DNA of 43,100 nucleotides from positions 1-43,100 of the forward strand of contig CAJUGG010000080.1 of the NCBI GenBank assembly GCA_910585995.1, given 5' to 3'. This DNA is from an uncultured Lachnospiraceae bacterium. GTDB lineage: Bacteria > Bacillota > Clostridia > Lachnospirales > Lachnospiraceae. Position numbers and translations under genes: made by a program. Shown here piece by piece: positions 24,210-32,412 of the stretch (position 1 is its first letter; each line of letters opens with the position of its first letter). Below the pieces are notes generated by a model. That model saw only the letters and a program-made list of their open reading frames with translations. It was not told where the DNA came from and searched no databases.

Positions 24210-25712
24210 ATGAACAGAGCAGCAGGGATTTTGCTTTCGATTACCAGTCTTCCGTCTCGTTATGGTATCGGATGCTTTTCTCAAAGTGCATATGATTTTG
24301 TGGACTGGCTGAAGGAGGCGGGACAGACGTACTGGCAGATCCTGCCTTTGGGTCCCACCAGCTACGGGGACTCTCCTTATCAGTCCTTTTCTACCTTTGC
24401 AGGCAATCCCTATTTTATCAGTCTGGAAGAACTGATCGAAGAAGGAGTGCTGACAAAGGAAGAGTGTGACTTGGCGGATTTTGGTAAAAAAGAGTATGAT
24501 ATCCATTATGAAAAGATCTATAAGAGCCGCCTGCCGCTTCTTAGAAAAGCCTATGAGCGCAGCCAGATCAGCGAAGCCCCAGAGTATCAGCGTTTTGTGG
24601 CAGAGAATGAGTGGTGGCTTTCAGACTATGCTCTTTTTATGGCAGTCAAAGATCGTTTTGAAGGAGAACCGTGGACCAAATGGGCGCAGGATATCCGTCT
24701 TCGCTGGGCAAATGCCATGGATTATTACCGCCGGGAACTGTATTTTGATATCGAATTTCATCAGTATCTGCAATATAAATTTTTCAGTCAATGGAGACGG
24801 CTGAAAGCATACGCCAATGAAAAAGGCATCCAGATTATCGGGGATATCCCGATCTATGTGTCCATGGACAGCGCCGACGCCTGGGCGCACCCAGAACTTT
24901 TTCAGCTGAATGAAGAAAATGTGCCAACAGCCGTAGCAGGATGTCCGCCCGATGGATTCTCTGCTATCGGGCAGCTCTGGGGCAATCCACTGTATCGCTG
25001 GGACTATCACCGCGAGACTGGTTATGCCTGGTGGATGTCTAGGCTGTGGAGCTGTTTTCAGATGTATGATGTGGTGCGGATTGACCATTTTCGTGGCTTT
25101 GACGAGTATTATTCCATTCCCTACGGCGCTACTACAGCCGTAGACGGACATTGGGAGAAAGGGCCTGGGATAGATCTGTTTTTGCGGATGAAAGAGTGCC
25201 TGGGATGGCATGAAGTGATTGCAGAAGATCTGGGCTATGTGACAGATTCTGTGCGGCAGCTGGTGGCCGAAAGTGGTTTCCCAGGGATGAAAGTATTAGA
25301 ATTTGCATTTGATTCCAGAGATTCTGGTTCTGCCAACGACTATCTGCCTCACAATTATCCCGAAAACAGCGTGGCCTACACCGGAACGCACGATAACGAG
25401 ACCATTGTAGGATGGTTTGACAGCATCACCAAAGAAGAGAAGAAGATGGCCAGGGACTATCTGTGCGATCACTATACGCCGCAGAGACTGTTATTTAAGA
25501 GCTTTATCTCTCTGGTGATGCGAAGCAATGCCAGGACCTGCATCATCCCCATGCAGGATTACCTGGGACGAGATAACCTGTGCAGGATGAATAAGCCTTC
25601 CACTTTGGGCATCAACTGGCGCTGGAGGCTGAAAAAAGAAGATCTGACAGAAGAATTAAAAGACGAGATCCGGGACATGACGATACGATATGGTCGTATG
25701 AACTGGAGATAG
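24210..25712 (+). CDS. malQ: 4-alpha-glucanotransferase (amylomaltase, GH77)
   Basis: A 500-residue GH77 enzyme that transfers alpha-1,4-glucan segments between maltodextrins and releases glucose. Motifs: GILLSITSLPSRYGIG at the start, GDIPIYVSMDSADAWAHP, the nucleophile region VVRIDHFRGF, the acid/base region IAEDLGYVTDSV and YTGTHDNETIVGWF. ATG 24210 has AGGAGG 11 bases upstream. It has its own promoter and a candidate operator. It would act on the linear chains released by the debranching enzyme at 5334. Confidence 0.95.
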   Translation: MNRAAGILLSITSLPSRYGIGCFSQSAYDFVDWLKEAGQTYWQILPLGPTSYGDSPYQSFSTFAGNPYFISLEELIEEGVLTKEECDLADFGKKEYDIHYEKIYKSRLPLLRKAYERSQISEAPEYQRFVAENEWWLSDYALFMAVKDRFEGEPWTKWAQDIRLRWANAMDYYRRELYFDIEFHQYLQYKFFSQWRRLKAYANEKGIQIIGDIPIYVSMDSADAWAHPELFQLNEENVPTAVAGCPPDGFSAIGQLWGNPLYRWDYHRETGYAWWMSRLWSCFQMYDVVRIDHFRGFDEYYSIPYGATTAVDGHWEKGPGIDLFLRMKECLGWHEVIAEDLGYVTDSVRQLVAESGFPGMKVLEFAFDSRDSGSANDYLPHNYPENSVAYTGTHDNETIVGWFDSITKEEKKMARDYLCDHYTPQRLLFKSFISLVMRSNARTCIIPMQDYLGRDNLCRMNKPSTLGINWRWRLKKEDLTEELKDEIRDMTIRYGRMNWR

Positions 25713-25719
25713 CGGGGGC

Positions 25720-25912
25720 GGGGCTGTCGCAACATGGACGCCCTGACTCGACAAAGGTCTGCATAGAATGTATCGGACAGTTTACCGGCTTTGTATGCTC
25801 CGGTCGTACACGTAAACGTGTTCGCCCGGCTCATACAAAGCCGGTGAACTGTCTGCTCCAATCTACACAGCACTCATTGTGCGAGTCAGGGTGTCCATGT
25901 TGCGACAGCCCC
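25720..25912. repeat. Large nested palindrome between malQ and the hydrolase gene
   Basis: Outer arms 25720-25750 and 25882-25912 pair at 30 of 31 positions (GGGGCTGTCGCAACATGGAC...). Middle arms 25776-25797 and 25832-25853 pair at 21 of 22 (GACAGTTTACCGGCTTTGTATG, shortened here to GACAGTTTACCGGC). The tip has ACACG-TAAA-CGTGT. The strands between the outer and middle arms are unpaired. It contains no gene and fills the gap between two convergent genes, so it may also stop transcription from both sides. Confidence 0.9.
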
Positions 25913-25941
25913 TTTGTGAAGGTCCCAGTTATAAGACAGGA

Positions 25942-26919
25942 TTAGTTTGCCCAGGCGATCTGCTGGGCTTTGACCACGGGGAAAATCCTGAGCATGGAGC
26001 TGTCTAGATTTTCTCGCCGCATATCAACGGCTGTAAGCTGGTTGTTGGAGTAGGTCTTGTAGTAATAGGTAGTCCGGGAGGCGTTGATGCAGCAGGCATA
26101 TGTGGTCATGTCGCAGGCATCCTCTTCAGAGAGCACGCTTCCGCGGACGACAGATACAGCATCCAGCAGATGAAAAAACTGCGCAATACTGCTGGGGTCG
26201 TCTTTGGAGCAGACAGAATTGAGCGAGAGATAGGCTGCCCGGACAAAACGGGAGGCGGGGGAGGAGTCTCCGGGAAGTCCAAAACTGCCCAGTCCTTGTC
26301 CAAATGGGGTGATGCCCTTGAGATCACTGAAACAGTTTTTGGGATAACTGGTGATCAGATTCATATATTGGCTTAGATTGGTCAACTGAAAGTCAAAGGT
26401 GGGATTGTTGGTTAAGACACCCACCGGATTGTCATGGAGCACCAAGCCCTGGCTGGTGACTTCTAATGCGATGGAGCTGTTCTGGTCTGCGATATGCCAG
26501 TGCAGAGGCGTCAGAGGCAGATCCTCCTGAAAATCAAGATGAATGATATGGGTGGAGCCTAACAGGTGCCTGACTTCGTCAATGGTTGCACATTGTCCTA
26601 AGATCCACAAAGGAAGTTCAAAGGGAGAGATATTTGATTTGTGCGGGTCTTCTTCTTTGGGATAATAGGCATTGCCGGGAAAATTCAGACCAGCGATACA
26701 TAAGCCGCGCTCGTTGGCTGCATCGGCATAGAGGGGATAATTATTCATCACATGCGCCATACCGATGATGGCGTAGTGCTGACGGATGATTTTGCTGCGG
26801 CGAAAATGAAAAGGATAATTCTTGGGAGTGATCACAACCGAAGTATTAAGTTCATAATCCAGATCCATCGTACGGCCAAAGTAAAAGTCGTTGGTTTTCA
26901 TAGCAAGACTGGTACACAT
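25942..26919 (-). CDS. Choloylglycine hydrolase family protein (bile salt hydrolase-like)
   Basis: A 325-residue Ntn-hydrolase. After removal of Met1, Cys2 (MCTSLAMKT) would be the nucleophile; GRTMDLD supplies the conserved Arg16 and Asp19/21, VGVLTNNPTFDFQLTNL the conserved Asn, and GSFGLPGDSSPASRFVRAAY the late Arg. The NNPTFDFQ and GLPGDxSxxSRF strings favour bile salt hydrolase over penicillin V acylase, but substrate is not certain. The likely reaction is removal of glycine or taurine from conjugated bile acids, a typical gut trait. GGAGAAC lies 5 bases before the ATG. It is divergent from the sensory operon and convergent with malQ. Confidence 0.85.
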   Translation of the reverse strand: MCTSLAMKTNDFYFGRTMDLDYELNTSVVITPKNYPFHFRRSKIIRQHYAIIGMAHVMNNYPLYADAANERGLCIAGLNFPGNAYYPKEEDPHKSNISPFELPLWILGQCATIDEVRHLLGSTHIIHLDFQEDLPLTPLHWHIADQNSSIALEVTSQGLVLHDNPVGVLTNNPTFDFQLTNLSQYMNLITSYPKNCFSDLKGITPFGQGLGSFGLPGDSSPASRFVRAAYLSLNSVCSKDDPSSIAQFFHLLDAVSVVRGSVLSEEDACDMTTYACCINASRTTYYYKTYSNNQLTAVDMRRENLDSSMLRIFPVVKAQQIAWAN

Positions 26920-26921
26920 AG

Positions 26922-26950
26922 TTGTTCTCCTTTTGGTAATCTGTTATACT
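26922..26950 (+). promoter_or_regulatory. Sigma-A promoter for the sensory operon
   Basis: TTGTTC (26922-26927), 17-base spacer, TATACT (26945-26950), 55 bases before the ATG of the first binding-protein gene. Its -35 lies on the ribosome site of the divergent hydrolase gene. Confidence 0.6.
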
Positions 26951-26971
26951 TATTCCATATAGTTTATTCAA
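26943..26971 (-). promoter_or_regulatory. Sigma-A promoter for the choloylglycine hydrolase gene
   Basis: On the minus strand, TTGAAT (26971-26966), a 17-base spacer and TATAAC (26948-26943). The -10 overlaps the -10 of the divergent promoter by four bases. Confidence 0.6.
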
Positions 26972-27004
26972 AAAATACAAAATTATATGCAGGAAAGTCT
27001 GAAA

Positions 27005-27979
27005 ATGGAAAATCGTATTCAAAAAATAGATCGATTGGTTCATATTTTGATGTATCTGTCGATGGCAGGACTGGCAATCTTTTTCTGTGCAGGTCACAGG
27101 GATTATTCTATGAATCAGAAAGAACATTCCTACCTGATAGGAGCCAGCTATATGACGATGAACAATGAATTTTATAAAATATTAAATGAAGAGATCAATA
27201 ATCGGGCAGAGTTAGAAGAAGATCGGGTGGTTTTAAGGAACCCGGCATTGAGTGCCAAAAGACAGATTGAGCAGATCGATGAGATGATCCGGATGGGGGT
27301 GGATGTTCTGGTTGTGACTCCGGTGGATTGGAAAAGTCTCTCTCAGATCTTACAAAAAGCGAAAGAGAAAGGGATCTATATCGTGGTGGTGGATTCCAAT
27401 CTAGAGGATGAAAGTCTGGCTGACTGTACGATTACTTCCGATAATTACAGTGCAGGCCGCCTGATTGGAGAATATTTTCTAAAAGAAAATGAAGAAGCAG
27501 ATCTGATTGTTATGACTCACGATGCGGCAAAATCAGGACAGGACAGAGTACGGGGGTTTTTGGATGTGGTAGAGCAAAGGGAAGGGATTCACATTGTGAA
27601 GAAATTAAACTGTGATGGCCAGTTAGAGATTGCGATGCCAAAGATGCAAAGTGTCGTGGATGAAAATCTGTATTTTGACAGTGTCTTTTGTCTGAATGAC
27701 CTGGCAGGAGTGGGGGTTGTCGCTGCGCTGGATGACAATGATCTGTTAGATCAGGTAAAGGTATATGGGATTGATGCCTCTCCTGATGCCAAGGCGCTGA
27801 TCAAGGAAGGGATGATGTCCGCATCAGCAGCACAATTTCCATCCCGAATCGGTCAGACAGCAGCAGATATCATCTATCAACTATTGGATGGAGAGACTGT
27901 GGATAAAAATATTCTGGTGCCGGTGGAACTTGTGACACAAGACAATGTAGATCAATACAGCGTGGAACGATGGCAGTAG
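27005..27979 (+). CDS. Membrane-anchored sugar-binding protein (RbsB-like), sensory
   Basis: A 324-residue periplasmic-binding-protein type 1 domain. A single N-terminal helix (about residues 10-30) anchors it, without a clear lipoprotein Cys box. The fold marks are LIGASYMTMNNEF near the start, MIRMGVDVLVVTPVD, IYIVVVDSNL, ITSDNYSAGRLIGEYF, DRVRGFLDVV, FCLNDLAGVGVVAAL and VYGIDASPDAKALIKEG, as in ribose/galactose binding proteins. ATG 27005 is chosen over 26987 because AGGAAAG lies 7 bases before it. It is co-transcribed with a histidine kinase and no transporter genes, so it is probably a ligand receptor for the kinase. Confidence 0.85.
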   Translation: MENRIQKIDRLVHILMYLSMAGLAIFFCAGHRDYSMNQKEHSYLIGASYMTMNNEFYKILNEEINNRAELEEDRVVLRNPALSAKRQIEQIDEMIRMGVDVLVVTPVDWKSLSQILQKAKEKGIYIVVVDSNLEDESLADCTITSDNYSAGRLIGEYFLKENEEADLIVMTHDAAKSGQDRVRGFLDVVEQREGIHIVKKLNCDGQLEIAMPKMQSVVDENLYFDSVFCLNDLAGVGVVAALDDNDLLDQVKVYGIDASPDAKALIKEGMMSASAAQFPSRIGQTAADIIYQLLDGETVDKNILVPVELVTQDNVDQYSVERWQ

Positions 27980-27996
27980 GTAAGAGGATGAGGAAG

Positions 27997-29316
27997 ATGA
28001 ATCACAGACAGCTACCCGCATTTGCTCTGAGTATTATGAAAAGTTTGAATCTGATGATTATTTTGTATCTGACAGGGATTACGATGCATAGTCTGTCAGG
28101 TTATATTCATGAAGGCTCTGCGCTGTATTTTGTGATGAAGGTCAAACATATACCGGTGGAGCCATGGAAGATGCCAGTGCTGTCCATAGGGATGTTTCTT
28201 TGTCTTTTGTTATTGTTTTCGATTCCCTGTAAACATAATATACAGCTTTTATGCAAGGCAGCCGTGGAGTTGAGCGTTGCATTTGTCATTAGTCTTTCTC
28301 TGAACTTCAGTTATACAGGCATTGTTCTTTTGATTATTGCAGACACCATGAGTTATTTTTCCAATATGAAGCAGAGAATATTGCTGGTGGCGTCAATCTG
28401 TATGGTCTATCTGTTGCTGGACTATGACCTTTTATCGGTAAGGTATCCGATCATCTCTATCGAAGACTGCTGGGGATATTACAATAGTCATGTGCAGTCG
28501 GTGCTTCTGGGAATACGGAATATACTGGATTCTTTGAACACTTTGGTTTTTATTATCTATGCGATTGTATTGATCCTGACAGAGATGCAGGAAAAGGAAC
28601 GGGTTCTGGGACTAAATGAAAAACTGCATATGGCCAATGAGGAACTAAGAGAAGCCAACCTAAAACTGGAAGAATATGCAAGAGAATCAGAAAAAGCAGC
28701 TGAGACGAGAGAACGCAATCGTCTGGCGAGAGAGATTCATGACACTTTGGGCCATTCCCTCACGGGGATTATTACAGGAATTGATGCTTGTGTAATGCTA
28801 ATGGATATCGCACCGGAAGCAACTAAAGAACAGTTAAAAGCGATTGCAGATGTGGCCAGACAAGGGGTGAAGGATGTACGCAGATCTGTCAAGGCGTTAA
28901 GACCGGATACGCTGGAGACGATGGATTTAAAAAGTGCGCTGATCCAGTTGCTAGAAGAGACCAAACGCTCAACCAGTGTACAGATCGATTATCAGATACA
29001 GGCAAAACTGAAAGATTTTAATAAGGATGAGGAGGATATCATCTATCGGATTATCCAGGAGTCGATTACAAATGCAATCCGCCATGGAAAAGCGAAGAAG
29101 ATATGGGTACAGATAGAACGGGAGTATAATATCCTGAAGATTCATGTAAAAGACAATGGAACAGGATGTTCTCATATCCAAAAAGGATTTGGTCTGCACC
29201 ATATGAAAGAACGGCTGGATATGCTGAATGGAACATTGAGTTATCATGGAGAGGACGGATTTACAGTAGATGCAAGGATTCCTATTAGATGGGGAACGGA
29301 GGGAGAAAATGATTAA
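27997..29316 (+). CDS. Sensor histidine kinase, NarL/DegS type (HisKA_3)
   Basis: About 439 residues. Five to six membrane helices fill residues 1-200, then a short coiled coil (LHMANEELREANLKLEEYA) leads to the phosphoacceptor box REIHDTLGHSLTGI. The ATPase domain has the N box IIQESITNAIRHGKA, DNGTG and GFGLHHMKERLDML. There is no large extracytoplasmic sensor domain, which fits sensing through the separate binding proteins encoded on either side. The start is uncertain: ATGs at 27970, 27988 and 27997 are in frame, and AGAGGA 8 bases before 27997 favours the last. It overlaps the regulator gene by 8 bases. Confidence 0.9.
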   Translation: MNHRQLPAFALSIMKSLNLMIILYLTGITMHSLSGYIHEGSALYFVMKVKHIPVEPWKMPVLSIGMFLCLLLLFSIPCKHNIQLLCKAAVELSVAFVISLSLNFSYTGIVLLIIADTMSYFSNMKQRILLVASICMVYLLLDYDLLSVRYPIISIEDCWGYYNSHVQSVLLGIRNILDSLNTLVFIIYAIVLILTEMQEKERVLGLNEKLHMANEELREANLKLEEYARESEKAAETRERNRLAREIHDTLGHSLTGIITGIDACVMLMDIAPEATKEQLKAIADVARQGVKDVRRSVKALRPDTLETMDLKSALIQLLEETKRSTSVQIDYQIQAKLKDFNKDEEDIIYRIIQESITNAIRHGKAKKIWVQIEREYNILKIHVKDNGTGCSHIQKGFGLHHMKERLDMLNGTLSYHGEDGFTVDARIPIRWGTEGEND

Positions 29317-29986
29317 AGTATTGATTGCAGACGATCAGGAGCTGATTCGGCAGAGTCTTCAGATTATCTTGAACAGCGAAAAGGATTTTGAAGTGACAGA
29401 TGCCGTATCCAATGGAGTAGAAGTCATACGTTCCATTCGTAAGGACAGACCTGATGTGATCCTGATGGACATTCGTATGCCAGAGATGGACGGAGTGGTC
29501 TGTACACAGATTATCAAAGAAAATTACGCAGATATCAAGATCATTATATTGACCACGTTTGACGATGATGAATATGTATTCAACGCTTTAAAATACGGAG
29601 CGAGCGGTTATCTTTTAAAAGGAATCTCTATGAAAGAACTGACAGAAGCGATTCATAAGGTCTATCATGGAACGGCTATGATCAATGAAGACATCGCTTC
29701 CAAGGTGGTTCGGCTTTTTTCCAGAATGGCACAGTCTAATATGATGATTCAGGTGGATGAGAGTCAGTCAAAAGAATTAAAAAACAGTGAGTGGCAGATC
29801 ATTGTGCAGGTGGGGAGCGGACTGTCGAATAAGGAGATTGCGGCAAAGTTAAACTTGTCAGAGGGAACCGTCAGAAACAGCCTTAGCTCCATCTTGAGCA
29901 AACTGAATCTGCGGGACCGGACGCAGCTTGCCATATGGGCAGTACAGACCGGAGCTGTAAATAAGGTCTTTGAGGACGAAAATTAA
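29309..29986 (+). CDS. Response regulator, NarL/FixJ family (LuxR-type HTH)
   Basis: A 225-residue regulator. The receiver domain has IADDQELIR, the phosphoacceptor Asp54 in ILMDIRMPEMDGV, a switch Thr in IIILTTFDDDEYV and the KGISMKEL Lys. The C-terminal HTH is GLSNKEIAAKLNLSEGTVRN followed by SLSSILSKLNLRDRTQLA. It overlaps the kinase gene by 8 bases, so the pair is co-translated. Its likely targets are its own operon and the PTS operon downstream; this is inference from position. Confidence 0.93.
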   Translation: MIKVLIADDQELIRQSLQIILNSEKDFEVTDAVSNGVEVIRSIRKDRPDVILMDIRMPEMDGVVCTQIIKENYADIKIIILTTFDDDEYVFNALKYGASGYLLKGISMKELTEAIHKVYHGTAMINEDIASKVVRLFSRMAQSNMMIQVDESQSKELKNSEWQIIVQVGSGLSNKEIAAKLNLSEGTVRNSLSSILSKLNLRDRTQLAIWAVQTGAVNKVFEDEN

Positions 29987-31326
29987 TGGATCAAGGAACA
30001 AAAAAAAGAACTGCCATACAGATAGGGCTGCTGGGAAGTCTGCTGTTTGGAATCTGGATGATTGCCAGTGACAGATACCAGTATCTTCCATGGGTCTACG
30101 AAGATGTGATAAAAATCGGCGTGTTTTCTGACAGTTATTGGGAAGTGCAAAATGGTTATTCTTATCAGATCTTGGATGATGCGATCGCTCAGTTTGAAGA
30201 ACAACATCCCGATGTCCGTGTGGAGTATGTCAGCGGAATTATGAAAGAAGACTATTCGGAATGGCTGGCCGGGGAGATGATGAAGGGAACGGGTCCTGAT
30301 GTCTTTTTTGTACTTAGTGAATATTTTAACGATTTTGCTGAAGCGGGGATATTAAAGGATCTGACTTCCTTCATTGAAGAAGACGCCGATTTTTCATCTG
30401 AGAAATATTATGCTTCTGCGTATGAAGACGGAGCGTACGAAGGCACACAGTATGCGCTGCCGTATGAATGTGCTCCCAAACTGATGTTTATCAATAAAAG
30501 TATCCTGACCGCAGAAGGGATTGCCATGCCGGACAGTAACTGGACTTGGGAAGACTTTTATCGGATCTGTCAGGCAGTGACTAAAGATACGGATGGGGAT
30601 GGTACAATCAACCAGTTTGGAACCGTTGGGTATACCTGGGAGGATGCTTTTGACTCCAATGGGGTCTGCCTGTTTGATGAGAAGGGAACCGAGTGTTATC
30701 TGACAGATTCTAAAGTCACAGCTGCGATCTCTTTTATGGAACGTATGGAAGAACTCAACAGCGGATACAGTGTCTCCCGCAAAGAATTTGCACTGGGAAA
30801 TGTGGCATTTCAGCCGATGTTGTTTTCTGAGTACAGAGCTTATAAATCTTATCCACTGAGTATAAAAAAATATGCAGGTTTTGAATGGGATTGCCTGACA
30901 ATGCCTGCGGGGCCGGATGGTGAGAACATCTCCCGTCTGGATACGCTCTCTATTGCCATGAATGCTTCAAGCGTCCATACAGCAGATGCCTGGGAACTGA
31001 TGAAATATCTGACAGGTGACGTGGGGATACAGTCTGAGATTTTTGACTATTCCGAGGGAGTATCCGTATTGAAAGAAGTCGTGGAGTCCGAACAGACACA
31101 GAAGTTTTTGACCGAGTACACGGAAAATAAAAATATGCTGAATCTGCAGATCTTAAGTAAAGCGGTGGAGCAGGCAGTGGTGATTCCTCATTTCCATGAT
31201 TATGAGGATGCGATCTCAGAAGTGGATAAAGCTATCCGGGTGATTTTAGAGGGAAATTCCAATCTTAATATGGAGACGATCATTCAAAATCGAAATATTA
31301 ACAATTATTTAAAATCAAAACAGTAA
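29986..31326 (+). CDS. Extracellular solute-binding protein, family 1 (sugar), in a sensory operon
   Basis: A 446-residue family-1 binding protein for oligosaccharides or sugars. One N-terminal helix (about residues 10-28) acts as anchor or signal; there is no lipobox Cys. Fold marks: FEEQHPDVRVEYVSG, GTGPDVFFVLSEYFNDFAEAG (shown split as GTGPDVFFVL and EYFNDFAEAG), ALPYECAPKLMFINKSIL and DSNWTWEDFYRICQAV. The start codon overlaps the regulator stop by one base (TAATG). No permease or ATPase follows, so it is unlikely to feed an ABC transporter encoded here. A terminator follows within about 25 bases. Confidence 0.88.
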   Translation: MDQGTKKRTAIQIGLLGSLLFGIWMIASDRYQYLPWVYEDVIKIGVFSDSYWEVQNGYSYQILDDAIAQFEEQHPDVRVEYVSGIMKEDYSEWLAGEMMKGTGPDVFFVLSEYFNDFAEAGILKDLTSFIEEDADFSSEKYYASAYEDGAYEGTQYALPYECAPKLMFINKSILTAEGIAMPDSNWTWEDFYRICQAVTKDTDGDGTINQFGTVGYTWEDAFDSNGVCLFDEKGTECYLTDSKVTAAISFMERMEELNSGYSVSRKEFALGNVAFQPMLFSEYRAYKSYPLSIKKYAGFEWDCLTMPAGPDGENISRLDTLSIAMNASSVHTADAWELMKYLTGDVGIQSEIFDYSEGVSVLKEVVESEQTQKFLTEYTENKNMLNLQILSKAVEQAVVIPHFHDYEDAISEVDKAIRVILEGNSNLNMETIIQNRNINNYLKSKQ

Positions 31327-31329
31327 AAA

Positions 31330-31363
31330 GTGACAAATGTCATGTGAAAAAGGTGACACATGT
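31330..31363 (+). repeat. Repeated GTGACA-n-ATGT elements before the PTS operon
   Basis: GTGACAAATGTCATGTG at 31330 and GTGACACATGT at 31353 are near-copies 23 bases apart, and the second is also the left arm of the terminator hairpin. The inverted ACATGTGTC follows at 31371. They could be binding sites for the neighbouring NarL-type regulator. Confidence 0.45.
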
Positions 31364-31389
31364 GAGATGAACATGTGTCGCCTTTTTTA
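31351..31389 (+). terminator. Intrinsic terminator after the sensory operon
   Basis: A 13-bp stem, AGGTGACACATGT with ACATGTGTCGCCT (one U-G pair), around a GAGATGA loop, followed by TTTTTT. It separates the sensory operon from the PTS operon. Confidence 0.88.
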
Positions 31390-31435
31390 TATACTGTAAT
31401 CACAATCAATCATACTCATGGAGGGAGGCATAAAG

Positions 31436-31864
31436 ATGAAGTACATATTATTGGTGAGCCATGGAATGATGGCTCCGGGACTGCATAATGCATTGTCCAT
31501 GTTAGCGGGTGAAGGCAGAGAAGATATCCTGTCCACCAGCCTGAAAAATGGCATGGGCGCCGATGAGTTTGCAGAGCATGTGCGGGAATGTATATCGGTA
31601 GTCAAAGAAGAGGATGAACTTCTTGTGTTTGCGGATCTGATCGGAGGTTCTCCGCTGACTACGACCGCAGATGTGCTTGCCGCAGAAGGACTATTGGAAC
31701 GCACAACGATGATCGGAGGTATGAACCTGCCGCTGGTACTCAGTGCAGCGGTGACAAAAGACACTATGGAGACGAGAGAACTGGTAGATATGCTGATTCC
31801 GGAATCAAGGGAGATGCTGCAGGAGTTCACCGTAACCGTAAGTGATTCTGAGGACGATATTTAA
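31436..31864 (+). CDS. PTS mannose-family EIIA component
   Basis: A 142-residue EIIA of the Man family. The phosphoacceptor is His9 in LLVSHGMMAPGL. Other marks are ADLIGGSPLTT and the GMNLPLVLSA stretch typical of ManX IIA. It takes phosphate from HPr and gives it to IIB. ATG 31436 has GGGAGG 7 bases upstream; 31418 is in frame but overlaps the ribosome site. First gene of the PTS operon; IIA and IIB are separate proteins here. Confidence 0.92.
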   Translation: MKYILLVSHGMMAPGLHNALSMLAGEGREDILSTSLKNGMGADEFAEHVRECISVVKEEDELLVFADLIGGSPLTTTADVLAAEGLLERTTMIGGMNLPLVLSAAVTKDTMETRELVDMLIPESREMLQEFTVTVSDSEDDI

Positions 31865-31905
31865 ACTGAAACAAATACAATAAAACATTTTTTAGGAGGT
31901 ATATT

Positions 31906-32400
31906 ATGGCAATATCTTTTATTCGTGTAGATGACAGAATGATTCATGGTCAGACTTGTACCAGATGGGCATTGGAGTATCCTTGTGACGGATTAATCGC
32001 AGTCAACAATGCGGCGGCAAAGAATCCAGTTTTAAAATCGGCATACAAAAGTGCCAGCGGCAAAAAGACTTTTGTGTGGTCGGTGGAAGAATTTCAGGAA
32101 AAGACAGAGAAGGTCTTGAAGAGCAAAGATAACTATTTTCTGATTACCAAGAATCCTTTGGATATGGAGAAAATTTTGATCGGCCAGGGATTAAAGTGTG
32201 GAATCCATACTGTGATTATCGGACCATGCAACGACAGACCAGGCACCACAAAGCTTGGCAACAATCAGTCCATCACACAGGAAGAGGCGCAGGCACTGGA
32301 AAATATCATGCAGGCGGGCTATGAAGTGGAGTTTGCACTCTTAAAAGATGAGGCAATCGGCAACTGGAAAAAGTTCAGAGGACAGTTTGGTTTTCACTAA
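31906..32400 (+). CDS. PTS mannose-family EIIB component
   Basis: A 164-residue EIIB of the Man family. The phosphoacceptor is His14 in FIRVDDRMIHGQTCTRW. The rest (LIAVNNAAAKNPVLKSAY, KCGIHTVIIGPCNDRPGTTK) fits the family. It moves phosphate from IIA to the sugar carried by IIC/IID. It has an AGGAGG ribosome site and is 41 bases after IIA. Confidence 0.93.
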   Translation: MAISFIRVDDRMIHGQTCTRWALEYPCDGLIAVNNAAAKNPVLKSAYKSASGKKTFVWSVEEFQEKTEKVLKSKDNYFLITKNPLDMEKILIGQGLKCGIHTVIIGPCNDRPGTTKLGNNQSITQEEAQALENIMQAGYEVEFALLKDEAIGNWKKFRGQFGFH

Positions 32401-32412
32401 GGAGGGAGAGAT

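Noticed and set aside
25720..25912. CRISPR array or attachment site
   Set aside because: The repeats are inverted and nested, not direct repeats with spacers; no cas genes are present.
29986..31326. Binding protein as part of an ABC importer
   Set aside because: No permease or ATPase gene is adjacent; a terminator follows and the next operon is a PTS.
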